DNA of 64,000 nt from Candidatus Methylophosphatis roskildensis (GTDB lineage Bacteria; Pseudomonadota; Gammaproteobacteria; Burkholderiales; Rhodocyclaceae): contig JADJEV010000004.1 in assembly GCA_016708905.1 (NCBI GenBank), positions 868,001 to 932,000 of the forward strand. The letters run 5' to 3'. The notes under the pieces were generated by a model. The model saw only the letters and a program-made list of their open reading frames with translations. It searched no databases and was not told where the DNA came from. Both the position numbers and the translations under genes were made by a program. This document shows, piece after piece, positions 24,328 to 33,186 of the stretch; positions within the stretch are counted from its first letter, which is position 1; every line of letters starts with the position of its first letter.

Positions 24328-25359
24328 ATGGAAAATCTCGATCAGATCGTCGCCCGGGCGCAAGCGGAATTCCTCGCAGCCGCCGATGCCGCGCAACTGG
24401 AACAGGCGAAGGCTCGCTACCTCGGCAAGAGCGGCTGCATCAGCGAACTGTTCAAGGCGCTGGGCAAGCTGTCGGCAGAAGACAAGAAGTCCGCCGGCGC
24501 GCCGATCAACCAGGCCAAACAGACGGTGGAAGCTGCCCTGGAGGCTCGCCGCGAGGCGCTCAAGGCGGCCCAGCTCGAAGCCCAGTTGGCGGCCGAAGCG
24601 CTCGACGTCACGCTGCCCGGGCGTGGTAATCCGCAGGGTGGCCTGCATCCGGTGACCCGCACGCTCGAGCGCATCGAGGCGCTGTTCCGCTCGATCGGTT
24701 TCGATGTCGCCGATGGTCCGGAAATCGAAACCGACTGGCATAATTTCACCGCGCTCAACACGCCGGAGAAGCATCCGGCGCGTTCGATGCATGACACCTT
24801 CTACATCGAGAATGCACCCGAGGTGCTGCTGCGCACCCATACCAGCCCGGTGCAGATTCGCTACATGCAGGCGCACGTGGAGCGGCATCGTGGCGCGGCG
24901 GTCATGCCGCCGATTCGCATCATCGCGCCGGGGCGCGTCTATCGCGTCGATTCCGACGCCACCCACTCGCCGATGTTCCACCAGGTCGAAGGCCTGTGGG
25001 TGGGCGAGGGCGTGAGCTTCGCGGATCTCAAGGGCGTGGTGGCCGATTTCCTGCGCAGCTTTTTCGAAACCGACGAGCTGTCGGTGCGCTTTCGTCCGTC
25101 GTTCTTCCCGTTCACCGAGCCTTCCGCCGAGATCGATGTCGGCTTCATCAGCGGCGCGTTGAAGGGCCGCTGGCTCGAGATTGCCGGTTGCGGCATGGTG
25201 CACCCCAATGTGTTGCGGCACGGCGGGGTCGATCCGGAGCGCTACACCGGTTTCGCCTTCGGCTTCGGGCCGGATCGGCTGGCGATGCTGCGCTACGGCG
25301 TGAATGATCTGCGCCTGTTCTTCGAGGGCGATTTGCGTTTTCTCTCGCAGTTCCGTTAG
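24328..25359 (+). CDS. pheS: Phenylalanyl-tRNA synthetase alpha subunit
   Basis: Catalytic subunit of the heterotetrameric class II PheRS. The 343-residue protein has an N-terminal coiled coil (residues 1-90), then GGLHPVTRTLERIEALFRSIGF and LNTPEKHPARSMHDTFY. The motif 2 region is RIIAPGRVYRVDSDATHSPMFHQ, and the motif 3 region is GFAFGFGPDRLAMLRYG. FFPFTEPSAEID forms part of the phenylalanine pocket. ATG 24328 (MENLDQIVARAQ) was chosen over a GTG five codons upstream. pheT follows after 4 bp. Confidence 0.98.
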   Translation: MENLDQIVARAQAEFLAAADAAQLEQAKARYLGKSGCISELFKALGKLSAEDKKSAGAPINQAKQTVEAALEARREALKAAQLEAQLAAEALDVTLPGRGNPQGGLHPVTRTLERIEALFRSIGFDVADGPEIETDWHNFTALNTPEKHPARSMHDTFYIENAPEVLLRTHTSPVQIRYMQAHVERHRGAAVMPPIRIIAPGRVYRVDSDATHSPMFHQVEGLWVGEGVSFADLKGVVADFLRSFFETDELSVRFRPSFFPFTEPSAEIDVGFISGALKGRWLEIAGCGMVHPNVLRHGGVDPERYTGFAFGFGPDRLAMLRYGVNDLRLFFEGDLRFLSQFR

Positions 25360-25363
25360 GCCT

Positions 25364-27757
25364 ATGAAATTCAATGAACACTGGCTGCGAACGCTGGTCG
25401 ACATCGGGCTGGATACCGCGCAACTGGGCGAGCTGCTGACCATGGCAGGCCTCGAAGTCGAGCAATGCGATGCGGTCGCGCCGCCGTTTTCAAAGGTCGT
25501 GGTCGCCCACGTGCTGAGCGTCGATCGGCACCCGGACGCCGACAAGCTCCGGCTCTGCATGGTCGATACAGGCGGCGCGGTGCCGCTGCCGATCGTCTGC
25601 GGCGCGCCGAATGTCGCGCCGGGCATGAAGGTGCCGTGCGCACTGGTTGGCGCCGAGCTGCCCGGAGGACTTTCGATCAAGACTGCAAGGGTGCGCGGCG
25701 TCGAATCCTCCGGCATGTTGTGCTCGGCGCGCGAACTCGGGCTGTCCGACGATCATGCCGGCCTGCTCGCGCTGCCCGATGACGCGCCGGTCGGCACCGA
25801 CATCCGCGACCATCTCGACCTCGACGATCACGTCCTCCTGCTCAAGCTCACACCCAACCGCGCCGACTGCCTGAGTGTGGCCGGCATCGCGCGCGAAGTC
25901 GCGGCGCTGACCGGCGCCGCGCTGCGGCTGCCGGCGATTGCCGAACCGCCCGCCGCAAATGAGCGCACGCGCGAGATCGTGCTCGATGCGCCAGCCGCCT
26001 GTCCGCGTTTTTGCGGACGGATCATCGCTGGTGTCAGGGCCGATGCGCCAATTCCGGGCTGGATGCGCCAGCGTATCGAGCGCGCCGGATTGCGTTGCAT
26101 CAACGCAGTCGTCGATATCACCAACTACGTCATGCTGGAACTCGGGCAGCCCATGCATGCCTACGACGACACGAAGCTCAGCGGTGCGATGCATGCGCGA
26201 TACGCGCGCGGCGGCGAATCGCTGACACTGCTCAACGGGGAAACCCTGATGCTCGATGGCGAGGCACTGGTGATCGCCGACGATGCGCGGGTTCTCGGCC
26301 TGGCCGGCATCATGGGCGGCGAAGGCAGCGGCGTGCAGGATGCTACGACCGACATCTTCCTCGAGGCGGCGTTCTTCGCGCCCGATGTCATCGCCGGCAA
26401 GGCGCGCGGCCTCGGGTTTTCCAGCGACGCCTCGCATCGATTCGAGCGCGGGGTGGACTTCGGCAACACCCGCAACGCGATGGCGCGGGCGACCGAACTG
26501 CTGCTGGCGATCTGTGGCGGCAGCGCCGGGCCGGTGGTCGACGCGATTTCGGCTGCGGACATGCCGCAGCGGGCACCCGTGCGACTGCGCAGCGCACGTG
26601 CTGCGCACGTGCTGGGGATCGATGTCGGCAGCGCGGAAATCGCACGCATCTTTTCCGCCCTCGGTTTCAACTTCGAGCTCGCGCAGGATGATTTCATCGT
26701 CACGGCGCCATCGTTTCGCTTCGACATCCAGATCGAGGAGGATCTGATCGAGGAAATCGTCCGGGTTCACGGTTACGATAAGGTGCCCGCGCCGCCACCG
26801 CGCGGACCCCTGACCATGCTGCCGCTCGGCGAGGCCCGCCGCACGCCCTGGCAAGTGCGCCGCAGGCTTGCCGCGTGCGACTATCAGGAGGTGGTGAACT
26901 TCTCCTTTGTCGAGGCGGGCTGGGAACACGACTTCTGCGGCAACGACGCGCCGATCGTGCTGGCCAACCCGATCGCCAGCCAGATGGGGGTGATGCGTTC
27001 GAGCCTGATCGGCGGACTGGTCGCCAATCTGGCGACCAACCTCAAACGACAGATCGAGCGGGTCAGGGTCTTCGAAGTCGGTCGCTGCTTTGCGCACGAC
27101 GCGCAGGCTGCGGCCGGCCACCATGCCGTCGAGGGATTCGCTCAACCCCTGCGCATCGCCGCGCTGGCTGCCGGGCCCGCCTCGCCCGAGCAATGGGGTG
27201 CGGCGACCAGAAACGTCGACTTCTACGACCTCAAGGCCGATCTCGAAGGGCTGCTCGCGCCGCGCGCTGCGCGTTTCGAAGCGGCAACGCATCCGGCGCT
27301 GCATCCTGGCCGCTGTGCCGCGGTCATGGTTGGCAGCAAGCGGGTCGGCGTGGCGGGCGAATTGCATCCGCGCTGGACCCAGAAATACGAGCTGGACGCC
27401 TCGCCGGTCCTGTTCGAAGTGGACCTCGATGCCGCCTTGGAGGTCGGTTTGCCCGACTACGTCGAGCCGTCGCGCTTCCCCGCGGTAGTCCGCGACATCG
27501 CGCTGGTGGTGGCCGGTAATCTGCCGGTTCAGACACTTCTCGATGGCCTGCGCAAGGCCGCGCCCGGGATAGTTCGGGGGCTGGAAGTGTTTGATGTCTA
27601 TCAAGGCAAAGGCATCGAGCCGGATAGAAAAAGTCTTGCTATTCGGGTAGTTATGCAAGATACTCAGCGTACTCTCGCAGATGATGAAGTGGAGGCCGCG
27701 AGGTCACGGCTGATCCGTTTCGCTGAACAGGAATACTCGGCCAGGCTGCGGACATGA
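25364..27757 (+). CDS. pheT: Phenylalanyl-tRNA synthetase beta subunit
   Basis: The 797-residue beta subunit carries tRNA-binding and editing domains. It begins MKFNEHWLRTLVD, followed by an EMAP/tRNA-binding OB fold (about residues 40-150, with VDRHPDADKLRLCMVDTG). Next come the B3/4 editing domain with INAVVDITNYVMLELGQPMHAYD, B5, a catalytic-like core and the C-terminal ferredoxin-like anticodon-binding domain starting near PSRFPAVVRDIALVV. Length matches the family. ihfA follows after 12 bp, as in most proteobacteria. Confidence 0.98.
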   Translation: MKFNEHWLRTLVDIGLDTAQLGELLTMAGLEVEQCDAVAPPFSKVVVAHVLSVDRHPDADKLRLCMVDTGGAVPLPIVCGAPNVAPGMKVPCALVGAELPGGLSIKTARVRGVESSGMLCSARELGLSDDHAGLLALPDDAPVGTDIRDHLDLDDHVLLLKLTPNRADCLSVAGIAREVAALTGAALRLPAIAEPPAANERTREIVLDAPAACPRFCGRIIAGVRADAPIPGWMRQRIERAGLRCINAVVDITNYVMLELGQPMHAYDDTKLSGAMHARYARGGESLTLLNGETLMLDGEALVIADDARVLGLAGIMGGEGSGVQDATTDIFLEAAFFAPDVIAGKARGLGFSSDASHRFERGVDFGNTRNAMARATELLLAICGGSAGPVVDAISAADMPQRAPVRLRSARAAHVLGIDVGSAEIARIFSALGFNFELAQDDFIVTAPSFRFDIQIEEDLIEEIVRVHGYDKVPAPPPRGPLTMLPLGEARRTPWQVRRRLAACDYQEVVNFSFVEAGWEHDFCGNDAPIVLANPIASQMGVMRSSLIGGLVANLATNLKRQIERVRVFEVGRCFAHDAQAAAGHHAVEGFAQPLRIAALAAGPASPEQWGAATRNVDFYDLKADLEGLLAPRAARFEAATHPALHPGRCAAVMVGSKRVGVAGELHPRWTQKYELDASPVLFEVDLDAALEVGLPDYVEPSRFPAVVRDIALVVAGNLPVQTLLDGLRKAAPGIVRGLEVFDVYQGKGIEPDRKSLAIRVVMQDTQRTLADDEVEAARSRLIRFAEQEYSARLRT

Positions 27758-27769
27758 CAGGTAGCGACA

Positions 27770-28081
27770 ATGACTCTAACCAAAGCTGAACTGGCCGATC
27801 TGCTGTTCGAACGCGTCGGCCTCAACAAGCGCGAAGCGAAAGACATGGTCGAGGCGTTCTTCGAGGAAATCCGCAACGCCCTCGAAGCCGGCAACAGCGT
27901 GAAACTGTCCGGGTTCGGAAATTTCCAGTTGCGCGACAAGCCGCAGCGGCCAGGGCGCAACCCCAAGACCGGCGAAGAAATTCCGATCACGGCGCGTCGG
28001 GTCGTCACCTTCCACGCCAGCCAGAAGCTGAAGACCGCCGTCGAGCAACTGAGCAATGCCAGCAAGCAGCAGCAACTCTAA
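27770..28081 (+). CDS. ihfA: Integration host factor subunit alpha
   Basis: A 103-residue HU/IHF protein starting MTLTKAELADLLFERVGLNKREAKDMVEAFFEEI, with VKLSGFGNFQLRDKPQRPGRNPKTGEEIPI. The intercalating-proline region and the family signature are both present. Linkage to pheT marks it as the alpha subunit, partner of ihfB at 9.5 kb. Its 3' end overlaps the merR-family gene by 26 bp. Confidence 0.97.
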   Translation: MTLTKAELADLLFERVGLNKREAKDMVEAFFEEIRNALEAGNSVKLSGFGNFQLRDKPQRPGRNPKTGEEIPITARRVVTFHASQKLKTAVEQLSNASKQQQL

Positions 28082-28439
28082 GGACGATCTGCCGCCGATT
28101 CCGGCCAAGCGTTACTTCACCATCGGTGAGGTCAGCGAGTTGTGCGGCGTAAAGCCGCATGTCTTGCGCTACTGGGAGCAGGAATTCACCCAGTTGAAGC
28201 CGGTCAAGCGGCGCGGCAACCGGCGCTATTACCAGCACCACGAAGTCCTGCTGGTACGCCGCATTCGCGAGCTGCTCTATCAGGAAGGCTTCACCATCAG
28301 CGGCGCGCGCAACCGGCTCGAGGAATTCGGCGCCCGCATTTCCGACGAAACGGCCGACGCCTCCGCCCAATCCGCCACCGTGGACGCCGCGTCGTTACGC
28401 AGCGAACTGGCCGGCATTCTGGAAATTCTGCGCAGTTGA
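28056..28439 (+). CDS. MerR-family transcriptional regulator
   Basis: A 127-residue regulator with an N-terminal MerR winged helix: YFTIGEVSELCGVKPHVLRYWEQEFTQLKP, then RRGNRRYYQHHEVLLVRRIRELLY. A short C-terminal helix follows. There is no cysteine cluster typical of metal sensors, and the effector region is short, so a ligand cannot be proposed. This gene is a constant neighbour of ihfA in beta- and gammaproteobacteria. The start ATG 28056 lies inside ihfA (26 bp overlap), implying coupled translation. Confidence 0.92.
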   Translation: MPASSSNSKDDLPPIPAKRYFTIGEVSELCGVKPHVLRYWEQEFTQLKPVKRRGNRRYYQHHEVLLVRRIRELLYQEGFTISGARNRLEEFGARISDETADASAQSATVDAASLRSELAGILEILRS

Positions 28440-28442
28440 ACT

Positions 28443-28461
28443 GCTGCCCGTCGCGGGCAGC
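28443..28461. terminator. Hairpin after the merR-family gene
   Basis: An 8 bp stem GCTGCCCG / CGGGCAGC with loop TCG lies directly after the stop codon. No T-run follows, so it may be a weak or Rho-assisted terminator or an mRNA 3' stabiliser. Confidence 0.45.
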
Positions 28462-28476
28462 GGCGAACAAAGCTGC

Positions 28477-28482
28477 TATACT
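28477..28482 (+). promoter_or_regulatory. Extended -10 element of the tRNA-Pro promoter
   Basis: TGC-TATACT with its hexamer 13 bp before the mature tRNA 5' end. No good -35 was found at the usual spacing, consistent with an extended -10 promoter. The same TGC-TAT context precedes tRNA-Val. Confidence 0.5.
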
Positions 28483-28494
28483 CCGCCGCTCGTG

Positions 28495-28572
<78 letters not shown>

Positions 28573-28677
28573 GTTTATTCCGTCCGGTTCGTGATTTCCA
28601 GCCAGTCGATCGACTTGCGGCGGGAACCTGGCCGGACAGCCAGACTCAATTTGGCATCTCCTCGTTCCGGGACTCCC

Positions 28678-29424
28678 ATGCGAATTCTGCTTTCCAACGA
28701 CGACGGCTATTTCTCGCCGGGGATCGAGGCGCTTGCTGCTGCCCTCTCCGATCTGGGTGAGGTGACCGTCGTGGCGCCCGAACGCGACCGCAGCGGAGCC
28801 TCGAATTCGCTGACGCTCGATCGCCCGCTGTCGCTGCGGCGGGCACCCAATGGCTTCTACCATGTCAATGGCACGCCAACCGATTGCGTCCACCTGGCGG
28901 TTACCGGCATGCTCGATCAGTTGCCGGACATGGTGGTCTCGGGAATCAATCATGGCGCCAACATGGGCGACGACACGATCTACTCGGGAACCGTCGCCGC
29001 AGCCACCGAAGGCTATCTGCTCGGCATCCCATCCATCGCGTTGTCCCTGTGCAGCCGCAACGCCGAGCATCTCGAAACCGCCGCGGGTGTCGCGCGCGAA
29101 CTGGTCTGCCGATACCAGCGACGTCCGGTCGGTGAACCGGTTCTGCTCAACGTCAATATTCCGAACGTCGCGCCGGGCGCACTGCGCGGAATGAAAGTTA
29201 CCCGTCTGGGCAAGCGCCACAAGGCGGAACCGGTGGTCAAGTCCACCAATCCTCGCAACGAGGTGATCTACTGGGTCGGCGCGGCCGGCGAGGCGCGCGA
29301 CGAAGGCGAGGGCACCGACTTCAATGCCGTTGCACAAGGCTATGTGTCGATCACGCCGCTGCAGATCGATCTGACGCATAATGCGCAGATGACTACCATC
29401 GCCACCTGGATGGATGAACGATAG
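28678..29424 (+). CDS. surE: 5'/3'-nucleotidase SurE
   Basis: A metal-dependent phosphatase acting on nucleoside monophosphates and linked to stationary-phase survival. The 248-residue protein opens MRILLSNDDGYFSPGI with the metal-binding NDD motif, then VVAPERDRSGASNSLTL and the GTPTDCVHLA segment. VSGINHGANMGDDTIYSGTVAAA is the SurE signature. The start ATG 28678 fits the universal MRIL(L/I)(S/T)NDDG start. pcm overlaps its end by 11 bp. The surE-pcm-nlpD-rpoS order is conserved in beta- and gammaproteobacteria. Confidence 0.97.
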   Translation: MRILLSNDDGYFSPGIEALAAALSDLGEVTVVAPERDRSGASNSLTLDRPLSLRRAPNGFYHVNGTPTDCVHLAVTGMLDQLPDMVVSGINHGANMGDDTIYSGTVAAATEGYLLGIPSIALSLCSRNAEHLETAAGVARELVCRYQRRPVGEPVLLNVNIPNVAPGALRGMKVTRLGKRHKAEPVVKSTNPRNEVIYWVGAAGEARDEGEGTDFNAVAQGYVSITPLQIDLTHNAQMTTIATWMDER

Positions 29425-30073
29425 GCTGTTTAACGCAGTGCAATCCACGCAGCGGGCACGCCTTCGTATGGTCGAGCGCCTGCGCGAGCAGGGAATCCGC
29501 GACGAGCGGGTGCTCGCGGCGATGGCCGCAGTTCCGCGCCACATGTTCGTCGAAGAAGCGCTGGCTCATCGTGCCTACGACGACACCGCGCTGCCGCTGG
29601 GCTTTCAGCAGTCGATTAGCCAACCCTACGTCGTTGCACGCATGATCGAGGCAGTCGCGGCCGGCCGCAACCTCGGCAAGACCCTCGAAGTCGGCACTGG
29701 ATGTGGCTACCAGGCCGCAGTGCTGTCGCATCTGGCGACCGACGTCTACACGGTCGAGCGGATTGCCCCGCTGTTGGAGCGCGCAAAGCGCAACCTTCGC
29801 CACCTGCGCCTGCCAAACGTAAGGTTGAAGCTGGCAGACGGAAATTTCGGCCTTCCCGAAGCGGCGCCATTCGATACAATCATCGTTGCCGCGGCGGCGG
29901 CAGTGATTCCGCCGGCGCTGCTGGTCCAGCTAGCGCCGGCAGGCCGCCTGATGATGCCGGTCGGACGACCGGGCGATCAACAACTGCTGATGGTCGAAAG
30001 GCGCGCAAAAGGGTTTTCGGAAACCCGGCTCGATCCCGTGCGGTTCGTGCCGCTGGTCGCAGGAGTGGAATGA
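29414..30073 (+). CDS. pcm: Protein-L-isoaspartate O-methyltransferase
   Basis: Repairs isoaspartyl damage in ageing proteins by SAM-dependent methylation. The 219-residue protein has the PCMT signature: VPRHMFVEEALAHRAYDDTALPLGFQQSISQPYVVARM (here in shorter pieces: VPRHMFVEEALAHRAYDD, then GFQQSISQPYVVARM). The SAM-binding VGTGCGYQAAVLS and the later DTIIVAAAA follow. It starts inside surE (11 bp overlap), and its stop overlaps nlpD (ATGA). Both neighbours are stationary-phase genes, consistent with its role. Confidence 0.96.
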   Translation: MNDRLFNAVQSTQRARLRMVERLREQGIRDERVLAAMAAVPRHMFVEEALAHRAYDDTALPLGFQQSISQPYVVARMIEAVAAGRNLGKTLEVGTGCGYQAAVLSHLATDVYTVERIAPLLERAKRNLRHLRLPNVRLKLADGNFGLPEAAPFDTIIVAAAAAVIPPALLVQLAPAGRLMMPVGRPGDQQLLMVERRAKGFSETRLDPVRFVPLVAGVE

Positions 30074-31098
30074 GAAAAACGATCCCGTCCGCAGGCGGGC
30101 TGGTGCTGCTGTCGATTTGCGTTGCAGTTGTGACCGGATGCGCAACCAGCGCACCGGGGTCTGCCCCCATTGTCGAACGCAACGGGTCGCGCGAGTCGTC
30201 ACCGGCCGCCGGCGCGGCTGCGCCACTGGAGCCGGGCTTTCACCTGGTGCAGCCGGGCGACACGCTCTACAGCATCGCTCGCCAGTTTGGGCAGGATCCG
30301 AAGAACATCATTGCCTGGAACCAGATCGAGAACCCCAACACGATTGCCCCCGGTCAACGGGTTCGTGTCAGCCCACCCGGTGCGGCGGCTTCCGTGGGAC
30401 CGGACAATGCCGGTGGGGCGGTTGCGGAAGTCAGACCGATCGTCCAGCCGGGCGGGGTCGAATCGCGACCGCTGGATCCAGTCACCGGCACCGTCTCAGG
30501 GCCGACCCCGTCGGGGCCGGGCGCGGCCGTAACGCCGCCCGGCACGCTGTCCGACTCGGTCAAGCGGGAACCACGGGGCGGCAAACAGCCCTACAGCGAG
30601 CAGGCATGGGCCAACGCCCGTTCGGGTGACGACAAACCCGCTGGCACGACCGGCGCACCGCCGGCAGGGACCGCTGTCGTGCCGCCAGCCGGTGCGAACG
30701 ATTCCAAGCCCAGGCCGCGGCCTACCGATGGCGGGCTCGACTGGTCCTGGCCGACCAACGGCAAGATCGTCGCGGGGTTCGGCGATCCCAACAGCAAAGG
30801 CATCGACATCAACGGCAGGCTCGGCGATCCGGTGCTCGCGGCCGCGCCCGGGAAAGTGCTCTACGCTGGGCAGGATCTGCGCGGCTACGGCAAGTTGGTG
30901 GTGGTCAAGCACAGCAACCAGTACCTGTCCGTCTATGCCCACAACAGCGAGATTCTCGTCAAGGAGGGGCAGGCTGTGACCAAGGGACAGAAGATCGCGG
31001 AACTCGGCAAGAGTGATGCGCAGGAGCCCAAGCTGCACTTCGAAATCCGCCGGCAGGGCAAACCCGTCGATCCGCTGCAGTATCTGCCTGCGCGTTGA
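30070..31098 (+). CDS. nlpD: LysM/LytM lipoprotein NlpD
   Basis: NlpD is an outer membrane lipoprotein that activates a cell-separation amidase (AmiC type). The 342-residue protein has a signal peptide with lipobox VTGC (Cys about residue 24), then a LysM domain (FHLVQPGDTLYSIARQFGQ, about 57-100). A long Pro/Gly/Thr-rich linker leads to a C-terminal LytM/M23 domain (about 220-342). In the LytM domain the usual zinc HxGxD is replaced by KGIDING, and only part of the LHFEIR motif remains, so it is a non-catalytic activator as in known NlpD. It overlaps pcm by 4 bp and precedes rpoS by 9 bp. In relatives the main rpoS promoter lies within nlpD. Confidence 0.95.
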   Translation: MRKTIPSAGGLVLLSICVAVVTGCATSAPGSAPIVERNGSRESSPAAGAAAPLEPGFHLVQPGDTLYSIARQFGQDPKNIIAWNQIENPNTIAPGQRVRVSPPGAAASVGPDNAGGAVAEVRPIVQPGGVESRPLDPVTGTVSGPTPSGPGAAVTPPGTLSDSVKREPRGGKQPYSEQAWANARSGDDKPAGTTGAPPAGTAVVPPAGANDSKPRPRPTDGGLDWSWPTNGKIVAGFGDPNSKGIDINGRLGDPVLAAAPGKVLYAGQDLRGYGKLVVVKHSNQYLSVYAHNSEILVKEGQAVTKGQKIAELGKSDAQEPKLHFEIRRQGKPVDPLQYLPAR

Positions 31099-31107
31099 GT
31101 TCTGCCG

Positions 31108-32040
31108 ATGTCGAAGGATTTGCCCAATTCCGACGACGCCGAACCGCAAGAGAGCGCCGCGGTCCCCGAGGCCGAGCCGGTCGCCGAGGTTGGCACGCCG
31201 GACACCGAATTCCTCAACGACGTCACCCAGCTCTACCTCAACGAGATCGGCGCCAATCCGCTGCTCACGCCCGAGCAGGAGCGCACGCTCTCGCGCGCAG
31301 CGCGGGATGGCGACTTCGAGGCGCGACAGAAGATGATCGAGCACAACTTGCGGCTGGTCGTGAACATCGCCAAGCACTATCTGAATCGTGGCATTCCATT
31401 GCTCGACCTGGTCGAGGAGGGCAATCTCGGCCTGATCCATGCGCTCGAGAAGTTCGATCCGGAGCGCGGATTCCGCTTTTCCACCTACGCAACCTGGTGG
31501 ATCCGTCAGAACATCGAACGCTCGATCATGAATCAGTCGCGCACCATTCGCCTGCCGGTCCATGTCGTCAAGGAGCTCAACCAGGTGTTGCGCGCGCAGC
31601 GCCAGCTCGAGGCCAGCGGCAGCGGCGAAACCAGTGCCGAAGACATCGCGCGCCGTCTCGACAAATCGGTCGACGAAGTGCGGCAGATCCTGGCGCTCAA
31701 CGAACATACCGCATCGCTCGACGCACCCCTCGACATCGACCCCAATCTGTCCATCGGCGAGTCGCTCGCCGACGACGGTGCCGAAACGCCCGAGACGCAG
31801 ATCCAGAACGCCGAGATCGAAGACCTGATCGGCGAGTGGATCGGCATGCTCGGCGACAAGCAGCGCACGGTCATCGAGCATCGCTACGGGCTCAACGGCA
31901 GCGAGGCGCAGACGCTCGAAGAACTGGCCGACCGCCTGGGCCTGACACGCGAACGGGTGCGGCAGATCCAGCTCGAAGGTCTCGCCCAGCTACGTCGTAT
32001 CCTCAAACGCAGTGGCGTCTCGAAAGACGTTCTCTTCTGA
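31108..32040 (+). CDS. rpoS: RNA polymerase sigma factor RpoS
   Basis: General stress and stationary-phase sigma factor. The 310-residue protein has region 1.2 (DVTQLYLNEIGANPLLTPEQE), region 2 with NLRLVVNIAKHYLNRGIPLLDLVEEGNLGLIHA, then FDPERGFRFSTYATWWIRQNIERS (-10 recognition and melting). Region 3 starts at LPVHVVKELNQVL, and region 4 contains TLEELADRLGLTRERVRQIQ (-35 recognition). All are complete. An acidic N-terminal tail replaces region 1.1. The linkage to nlpD distinguishes it from RpoD/RpoH. No antisense regulators were identifiable. Confidence 0.97.
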   Translation: MSKDLPNSDDAEPQESAAVPEAEPVAEVGTPDTEFLNDVTQLYLNEIGANPLLTPEQERTLSRAARDGDFEARQKMIEHNLRLVVNIAKHYLNRGIPLLDLVEEGNLGLIHALEKFDPERGFRFSTYATWWIRQNIERSIMNQSRTIRLPVHVVKELNQVLRAQRQLEASGSGETSAEDIARRLDKSVDEVRQILALNEHTASLDAPLDIDPNLSIGESLADDGAETPETQIQNAEIEDLIGEWIGMLGDKQRTVIEHRYGLNGSEAQTLEELADRLGLTRERVRQIQLEGLAQLRRILKRSGVSKDVLF

Positions 32041-32175
32041 GGGTGGCCTGCAGACCGCGCGGAATGGCGTTCTGCGGGGTGGCAGGCTGTAGAGGGCCAC
32101 CGCATCGGCCTGTCGGGCATGCATTGCCGGAGATGTCCGGTTTACGCGGCTCCCAGCTGTGCCATCTTCGCGGGA

Positions 32176-33186
32176 CTAACGCGCTGCCTGCTCGCTCGAT
32201 TGCCAGGACGCGCGCAAGGCTTCCCCCAGCTGATAGACCGACATCGCGTAGAAGCTGCTGCGGTTGTAACGCGTGATGACGTAGAAATTGTGGAAACCTA
32301 GCCAGTATTCGGTCGGTTCGTCGGGAGTGATCAGATCGATCAGCGCGAACCGGGTGGCCGGGGGCGCGGGTGAGCGTGTCTTCACGCCGAACTGCTCGAG
32401 ATCGTCGGTATTGAGCAGGGGTTCGATGCCCGAATCGAGCAGCGGCTTGGGTTCGCCATCGATCGACGTGACGCGCAAGCTAACCGGCTTGTCGCGCTCC
32501 CAGCCGTGCTCGCCGAGAAACCGGGCGACGCTGCCGATGGCGTCGGCCGGACTGCCGAACAGGTCGACGTGGTCGTCGCCATCGAAATCGACCGCATAGC
32601 TGCGCCAGCTCGAGGGGAGAAACTGCGGCAGCCCGAGGGCGCCGGCGTAGGAGCCGCGAAATTCGCGCACGTCGCGCTGCTGCTCGCGTGCCAGCAGCAG
32701 CAGTTCGCCCAGTTCACGTCGAAACAACTCGGCGCGCGGCGGGTAGTCGAAGGCCAGAGTGGTCAGTGCCGAGAAGGTCTCGAAATCGCCGATGTTGCGG
32801 CCGTAGACGGTCTCGACGCCGATGATCGCGACGATGATCTCGGGCGGCACGCCGTACTGCTCGCTCGCCGCCTTGATCGCCGGCTCGTTGCGCTGCCAGA
32901 ACGCCAGTCCGCCGGCGACGCGCGCGCTGTCGATGTAGCGCGGCCGGTAGGCGCGCCACGAGCGCTGGCGCGGGGAACTCGGCGGCAGCACGTACTTGAT
33001 CACCGTCGGCAGCATCTGCGCCTGGCCGAACAGCCGGCGCAATTCGTCTGCGTCGAAGCCGTGCCGGTCCTGCATTTCGGTGATGAACGCCTGCACTTCC
33101 TCGCGCGCGGCATAGTCGCTGGCGGCCCCGGTCGCGCAAGGGATGGCGAGAACGAACAAAAGTAATAGTCGGGCAATTGGATTCAT
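32176..33186 (-). CDS. mltB: Lytic murein transglycosylase B
   Basis: Cleaves peptidoglycan glycosidic bonds with formation of 1,6-anhydro ends. The 336-residue protein has an N-terminal signal (LLLLFVLAIPCATGA; no clear lipobox, so probably a soluble periplasmic form). The MltB/SLT_2 core includes GVPPEIIVAIIGVETVYGRNIG with the catalytic Glu, GSYAGALGLPQFLPSSWRSYAVDFDGDDHVDLF and SPADAIGSVARFLGEHGW. It is the last gene of a minus-strand operon; its ATG overlaps the stop of the transglutaminase-like gene by four bases. The 135 bp between it and rpoS (convergent) has no strong terminator. Confidence 0.94.
   Translation of the reverse strand: MNPIARLLLLFVLAIPCATGAASDYAAREEVQAFITEMQDRHGFDADELRRLFGQAQMLPTVIKYVLPPSSPRQRSWRAYRPRYIDSARVAGGLAFWQRNEPAIKAASEQYGVPPEIIVAIIGVETVYGRNIGDFETFSALTTLAFDYPPRAELFRRELGELLLLAREQQRDVREFRGSYAGALGLPQFLPSSWRSYAVDFDGDDHVDLFGSPADAIGSVARFLGEHGWERDKPVSLRVTSIDGEPKPLLDSGIEPLLNTDDLEQFGVKTRSPAPPATRFALIDLITPDEPTEYWLGFHNFYVITRYNRSSFYAMSVYQLGEALRASWQSSEQAAR

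Noticed and set aside
25490..27658. Long minus-strand frame opposite pheT
   Set aside because: His/Asp/Arg-rich shadow of a well-supported synthetase gene.
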